Assembly: GCF_014306105.1 (NCBI RefSeq)
Contig: NZ_JACRVF010000004.1
Coordinates: 452,757 to 516,756, forward strand
Reading direction: 5' to 3'
Source: Pontibacter cellulosilyticus
GTDB lineage: Bacteria > Bacteroidota > Bacteroidia > Cytophagales > Hymenobacteraceae
Length of the DNA: 64,000 nucleotides
Part shown: positions 61,256 to 64,000 of the stretch, piece by piece
Position numbering within the stretch: position 1 is the stretch's first letter
Layout: every line of letters starts with the position of its first letter
Program-made: the position numbers and the translations under genes
The notes under the pieces: generated by a model
Seen by the model: the letters and a program-made list of their open reading frames with translations, nothing else
Databases searched by the model: none
Told to the model about the DNA's origin: nothing

Positions 61256-62110
61256 GTGGCTACCGTACAGGAAACTCGTCAGTATATAAGGGAAAACATA
61301 CAAGAGGCTTATCCGGAGCCAGAGGCAGGCGCTATAGCCCAGCGGCTATTAGAGCACGTACTTCAGAAATCCAAATTAGAACTGAGCCTGAAAAAAGACA
61401 AGCCTTTAACACAGGAGCAGGAGGAGCAGGTAAAGCAGGCGGTAACAAGACTGCAGGAAAGCGAACCGATACAGTATGTGCTAGAGGAGGTATATTTCTA
61501 TGATCTAGACCTGTTTATAGACAAGCGTGCACTGATACCACGCCCAGAGACAGAGGAACTCGTAGACTTGGTTGTGAAAGAACATGCGGGACAACGGGGA
61601 CTGCATGTTCTGGATATATGCACAGGCAGTGGCTGTATTCCGCTCGCGTTGGCTGCCAACCTTAATGTGGAGCAGGTGTATGGGCTTGAGGTATCGAATG
61701 GTGCTTTAGAAGTAGCTCAGATAAACGCTACTAAATATAATCTGCCGGTAAGGTGGCTGCACCAGGATGTGTTTGAGCCGGTGCAAAGTATAGCTCCGGC
61801 CTCTCTGGATATACTCACCAGTAACCCGCCATACGTGCTGGAGATGGAAAAAGAGCAGATGCGAGCCAATGTATTAAAATATGAGCCTCACCTGGCGCTG
61901 TTCGTGCTAAACAACGACCCACTTAGATACTACAAACGCATTACTGAACTGGGGCTAGACTTGCTGAAAGAAGGAGGTAAGCTATACTTTGAGATAAACG
62001 AACGCTATGGACAGGAGGTAAAACAGCTGTTGCTGGAGAGCGGCTACAAAAGTGCCGAGGTGATAAAAGACCTTTTCGGCAAAGACCGCATGGTAAAAGC
62101 CGTTAAGTAG
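61256..62110 (+). CDS. prmC: Peptide chain release factor N5-glutamine methyltransferase
   Basis: The 284-residue enzyme methylates the Gln of the GGQ motif in RF1/RF2. The N-terminal helical domain is at about 1-95. Next is IDKRALIPRPETEELVDLVV, the SAM loop VLDICTGSGCIPLALAAN, and the catalytic NPPY in LTSNPPYVLEMEKEQM (about 188-192). GKLYFEINERYGQEV follows. It starts with GTG at 61256. The preceding promoter is shared back-to-back with ribD. Confidence 0.94.
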   Translation: MATVQETRQYIRENIQEAYPEPEAGAIAQRLLEHVLQKSKLELSLKKDKPLTQEQEEQVKQAVTRLQESEPIQYVLEEVYFYDLDLFIDKRALIPRPETEELVDLVVKEHAGQRGLHVLDICTGSGCIPLALAANLNVEQVYGLEVSNGALEVAQINATKYNLPVRWLHQDVFEPVQSIAPASLDILTSNPPYVLEMEKEQMRANVLKYEPHLALFVLNNDPLRYYKRITELGLDLLKEGGKLYFEINERYGQEVKQLLLESGYKSAEVIKDLFGKDRMVKAVK

Positions 62111-62230
62111 TATCACTTGATTTACACGCACATCAATTCTACTTATATTATAATCTTGTATCTTTGCCGGAGTAAAGTGCAATAGTGCCTGAGCTTTAGG
62201 TTCTTCACTTTCAATAGCAATAAATACAAA

Positions 62231-62818
62231 ATGGATCATTTTGCACACGAGTCGGCGGTAATAGATGAGGGAGCTCTAATTGGCAGAGGCACCAGTATCT
62301 GGCATTTTTCGCACCTAATGCCTGGATGCCGGGTTGGAGAAAACTGCAACATTGGTCAAAATGTAATGATTGCACCGGATGTGGTGCTGGGGAACAATGT
62401 GAAAGTTCAGAACAATGTGTCTATTTACACTGGCGTTGTCTGCGAGGATGATGTTTTTCTAGGCCCTTCAATGGTGTTTACAAATGTGATAAACCCACGC
62501 AGCTTTATTAACCGGAAATACGAGTTCAAGAAAACACTGGTGCGCAAAGGAGCAAGTATAGGTGCCAATGCGACTGTGGTGTGTGGTGTAGAAATTGGCC
62601 AGTACGCTATGGTGGGAGCAGGAACTGTAGTTACGAAAGATGTGCCTGCCTTTGCGCTGGTATACGGTGTGCCGGCGGTGCAGCACGGGTGGGTAAGCCG
62701 CTACGGGCATAAGTTGGAGTTTAACCGGGTTGGCGAGGCTATATGCCCTGATACTGGGGAAGTGTACCTGTTGCAAAATGGGCAATGCTTTTTAAAATTA
62801 GAATCGATAAACAAATAA
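62231..62818 (+). CDS. Left-handed beta-helix acyltransferase, WbpD/FdtC-like
   Basis: The 195-residue protein consists of hexapeptide repeats (about 8-145, for example GEN-CNIGQNVMIAPDVVLGNN) with the inserted loop NVINPRSFINRKYEF. The coenzyme A region is GANATVVCGVEIGQYAMVGA. This pattern fits sugar N-acetyltransferases such as WbpD that acetylate 3-amino-sugar nucleotides for O-antigen. A small Cys-containing C-terminal tail (EAICPDTGEVYLLQNGQC) may bind metal. Context supports surface polysaccharide: galE and rfbB follow directly. A TATCTTTG box (62159-62166) lies 65 nt upstream. Confidence 0.82.
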   Translation: MDHFAHESAVIDEGALIGRGTSIWHFSHLMPGCRVGENCNIGQNVMIAPDVVLGNNVKVQNNVSIYTGVVCEDDVFLGPSMVFTNVINPRSFINRKYEFKKTLVRKGASIGANATVVCGVEIGQYAMVGAGTVVTKDVPAFALVYGVPAVQHGWVSRYGHKLEFNRVGEAICPDTGEVYLLQNGQCFLKLESINK

Positions 62819-62837
62819 TAGAACAAACTTTTAAATT

Positions 62838-63875
62838 TTGGCAAAAGAAAAGATACTTGTAACCGGTGGTGCGGGCTATATTGGCTCACATACTGTGGTA
62901 GAGTTGGTAGAGGCCGGATACGAACCAATTATTATTGATAACTTCTCAAATTCAGAGGAGAGTGCTTTAGATGGTATACAGGCTATACTTGGCCGCAACA
63001 TTACATGCCACAGAATTGACTGCAACGATACAAATGCGCTACGCAAGTTATTCGAGCAAGAGCAGGATATCAGAGGTGTAATTCATTTTGCGGCTTACAA
63101 AGCAGTAGGAGAGTCAGTAGCAGAGCCACTAAAGTATTATCAAAATAACGTTGGCTCTTTGGTCACCCTACTGCAGGTAATGGAGGAGCAGAAAGTGTAC
63201 AACTTAGTTTTCTCTTCGTCGTGCACGGTGTATGGTATTCCGGATAAGCTGCCGGTTACAGAACAAACGCCTGTACAGAAAGCAAACTCGCCGTATGGCA
63301 ACACCAAAAAGATGTGTGAGGAGATCTTAACAGACCTGGCAATAAGCGGCAGCAATGTTAAAAGTATAGCCCTGCGTTATTTCAACCCAATCGGTGCGCA
63401 CCCGTCAGCTAAAATAGGCGAGCTACCGCTTGGTGTGCCTAACAACTTGGTGCCGTTTATAACACAAACAGCAGCGGGCATAAGAGAGCAGCTTACTATT
63501 TTCGGGAACGATTACGATACACCAGACGGAACCTGCATCCGTGATTATATTCATGTAGTTGATTTGGCGAAGGCGCACGTTACAGCTGTAGCCAGACTGC
63601 TAGAGAATAAAGCTGAAAGTATTGAGTTTTATAATGTAGGCACTGGAACTGGCAATACTGTTTTGGAGGCGGTAAAGGCATTCGAAAAAGCAACCGGCGA
63701 AAAGCTAAATTATAAAATAGGTCCGCGCCGTGTAGGTGATGTTCCTAAAATATATGCCGATGTAACCAAATCTACAGAAGTATTAGGTTTTAAAACGACT
63801 AGCACCCTGGAGCAGGCCATGAAAAGCGCTTGGGACTGGCAGTTATCTCTTCAAAAAGAATCAGCAAAAGTATAG
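62838..63875 (+). CDS. galE: UDP-glucose 4-epimerase
   Basis: The 345-residue SDR enzyme interconverts UDP-glucose and UDP-galactose. It has the NAD loop GGAGYIGSH (10-18), IIDNFSNS, the catalytic Ser-Tyr153-x3-Lys157 ([10 protein letters not shown] with SSSCTVYG before it), [17 protein letters not shown] and [15 protein letters not shown]. The last two are typical of GalE rather than other epimerases. It starts with TTG at 62838, 19 nt after the acyltransferase gene, and is likely co-transcribed. Confidence 0.93.
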   Translation: MAKEKILVTGGAGYIGSHTVVELVEAGYEPIIIDNFSNSEESALDGIQAILGRNITCHRIDCNDTNALRKLFEQEQDIRGVIHFAAYKAVGESVAEPLKYYQNNVGSLVTLLQVMEEQKVYNLVFSSSCTVYGIPDKLPVTEQTPVQKANSPYGNTKKMCEEILTDLAISGSNVKSIALRYFNPIGAHPSAKIGELPLGVPNNLVPFITQTAAGIREQLTIFGNDYDTPDGTCIRDYIHVVDLAKAHVTAVARLLENKAESIEFYNVGTGTGNTVLEAVKAFEKATGEKLNYKIGPRRVGDVPKIYADVTKSTEVLGFKTTSTLEQAMKSAWDWQLSLQKESAKV

Positions 63876-63877
63876 TT

Positions 63878-64000
63878 ATGAAGATATTGATTACGGGCGG
63901 CGCCGGCTTCATCGGCTCGCATGTGGTGCGTTTGTTCGTGAACAAGTACCCGAGTTACCAGATCTACAACCTCGACAAGCTGACGTACGCCGGCAACCTG
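63878..64000 (+). CDS. rfbB: dTDP-glucose 4,6-dehydratase, 5' part only
   Basis: The first 41 residues are [20 protein letters not shown], then [21 protein letters not shown], the characteristic start of RfbB/RmlB with its NAD loop and the LDKLTYAGN motif. It begins 2 nt after galE, so it is in the same operon. The rest lies beyond the window. The enzyme provides dTDP-4-keto-6-deoxyglucose for rhamnose or amino-sugar synthesis. Confidence 0.9.
   Translation, partial: MKILITGGAGFIGSHVVRLFVNKYPSYQIYNLDKLTYAGNL

Noticed and set aside
62831..62840. AAATTTTG near the galE start as a -7 promoter box
   Set aside because: The TA-to-TTTG spacing is one base too long, and it overlaps the TTG start codon. 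galE is more likely co-transcribed from upstream.

Overview
The window looks like a chromosomal segment of a Bacteroidota bacterium, most likely Cytophagales/Hymenobacteraceae and Pontibacter-like. Support: long-form NusB, DUF4293, DUF4476, DUF1573 and YbbR proteins, giant secreted proteins with type IX secretion (T9SS) sorting domains, promoters of the form TTG-N18/19-TAnnTTTG, almost no Shine-Dalgarno sequences and frequent TTG/GTG starts. The genus is an inference. About 46 protein genes and one tRNA (Val, TAC) are present. I see no rRNA, CRISPR array, phage or classical insertion sequence.

Layout. 1-2.1 kb: the end of a beta-prism repeat protein interrupted by an in-frame TAA, an outer-membrane barrel and a DUF4476 protein. 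2.1-2.7 kb: a small DUF559 nuclease gene tightly enclosed by inverted GC-rich palindromic repeats, the best candidate for an undescribed mobile or repeat-maintaining element. 2.8-13 kb: DUF4293, a thiolase, truA, two ABC exporter half-transporters on opposite strands whose degenerate motifs complement each other, a TetR regulator with a lipoprotein, and a small HTH regulator. 13-19.5 kb: leucine dehydrogenase, then a run of nusB, ytxH-like, isocitrate dehydrogenase, DUF1573, yajC, ybbR-like and coaE. 19.6-31.9 kb: tRNA-Val, an AsmA-like protein, MscS, a second Glu/Leu/Phe/Val-type dehydrogenase, an orphan ArsR regulator with a candidate operator, hemA, a sensor kinase, an acyltransferase-like protein and an NhaC antiporter.

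32.5-52.7 kb is a T9SS cargo island. It has two tandem paralogous giant repeat proteins (2473 and 1976 aa) followed by a convergent 2038-aa subtilisin-family protease. All three carry signal peptides and C-terminal sorting domains. 53-64 kb: an EamA transporter with a disturbed 5' end, dusB, a CPBP protease, cdsA, a third Glu/Leu/Phe/Val-type dehydrogenase (glutamate-type), psd, free-Met-sulfoxide reductase, ribD, prmC, and the start of a surface-sugar cluster (wbpD-like acetyltransferase, galE, rfbB, the last cut by the window edge).

The heptamer AAGTATA/TATACTT is scattered at roughly two per kb over genes and spacers alike, far above chance. It is clearly rarer in the first giant paralog than in the second.
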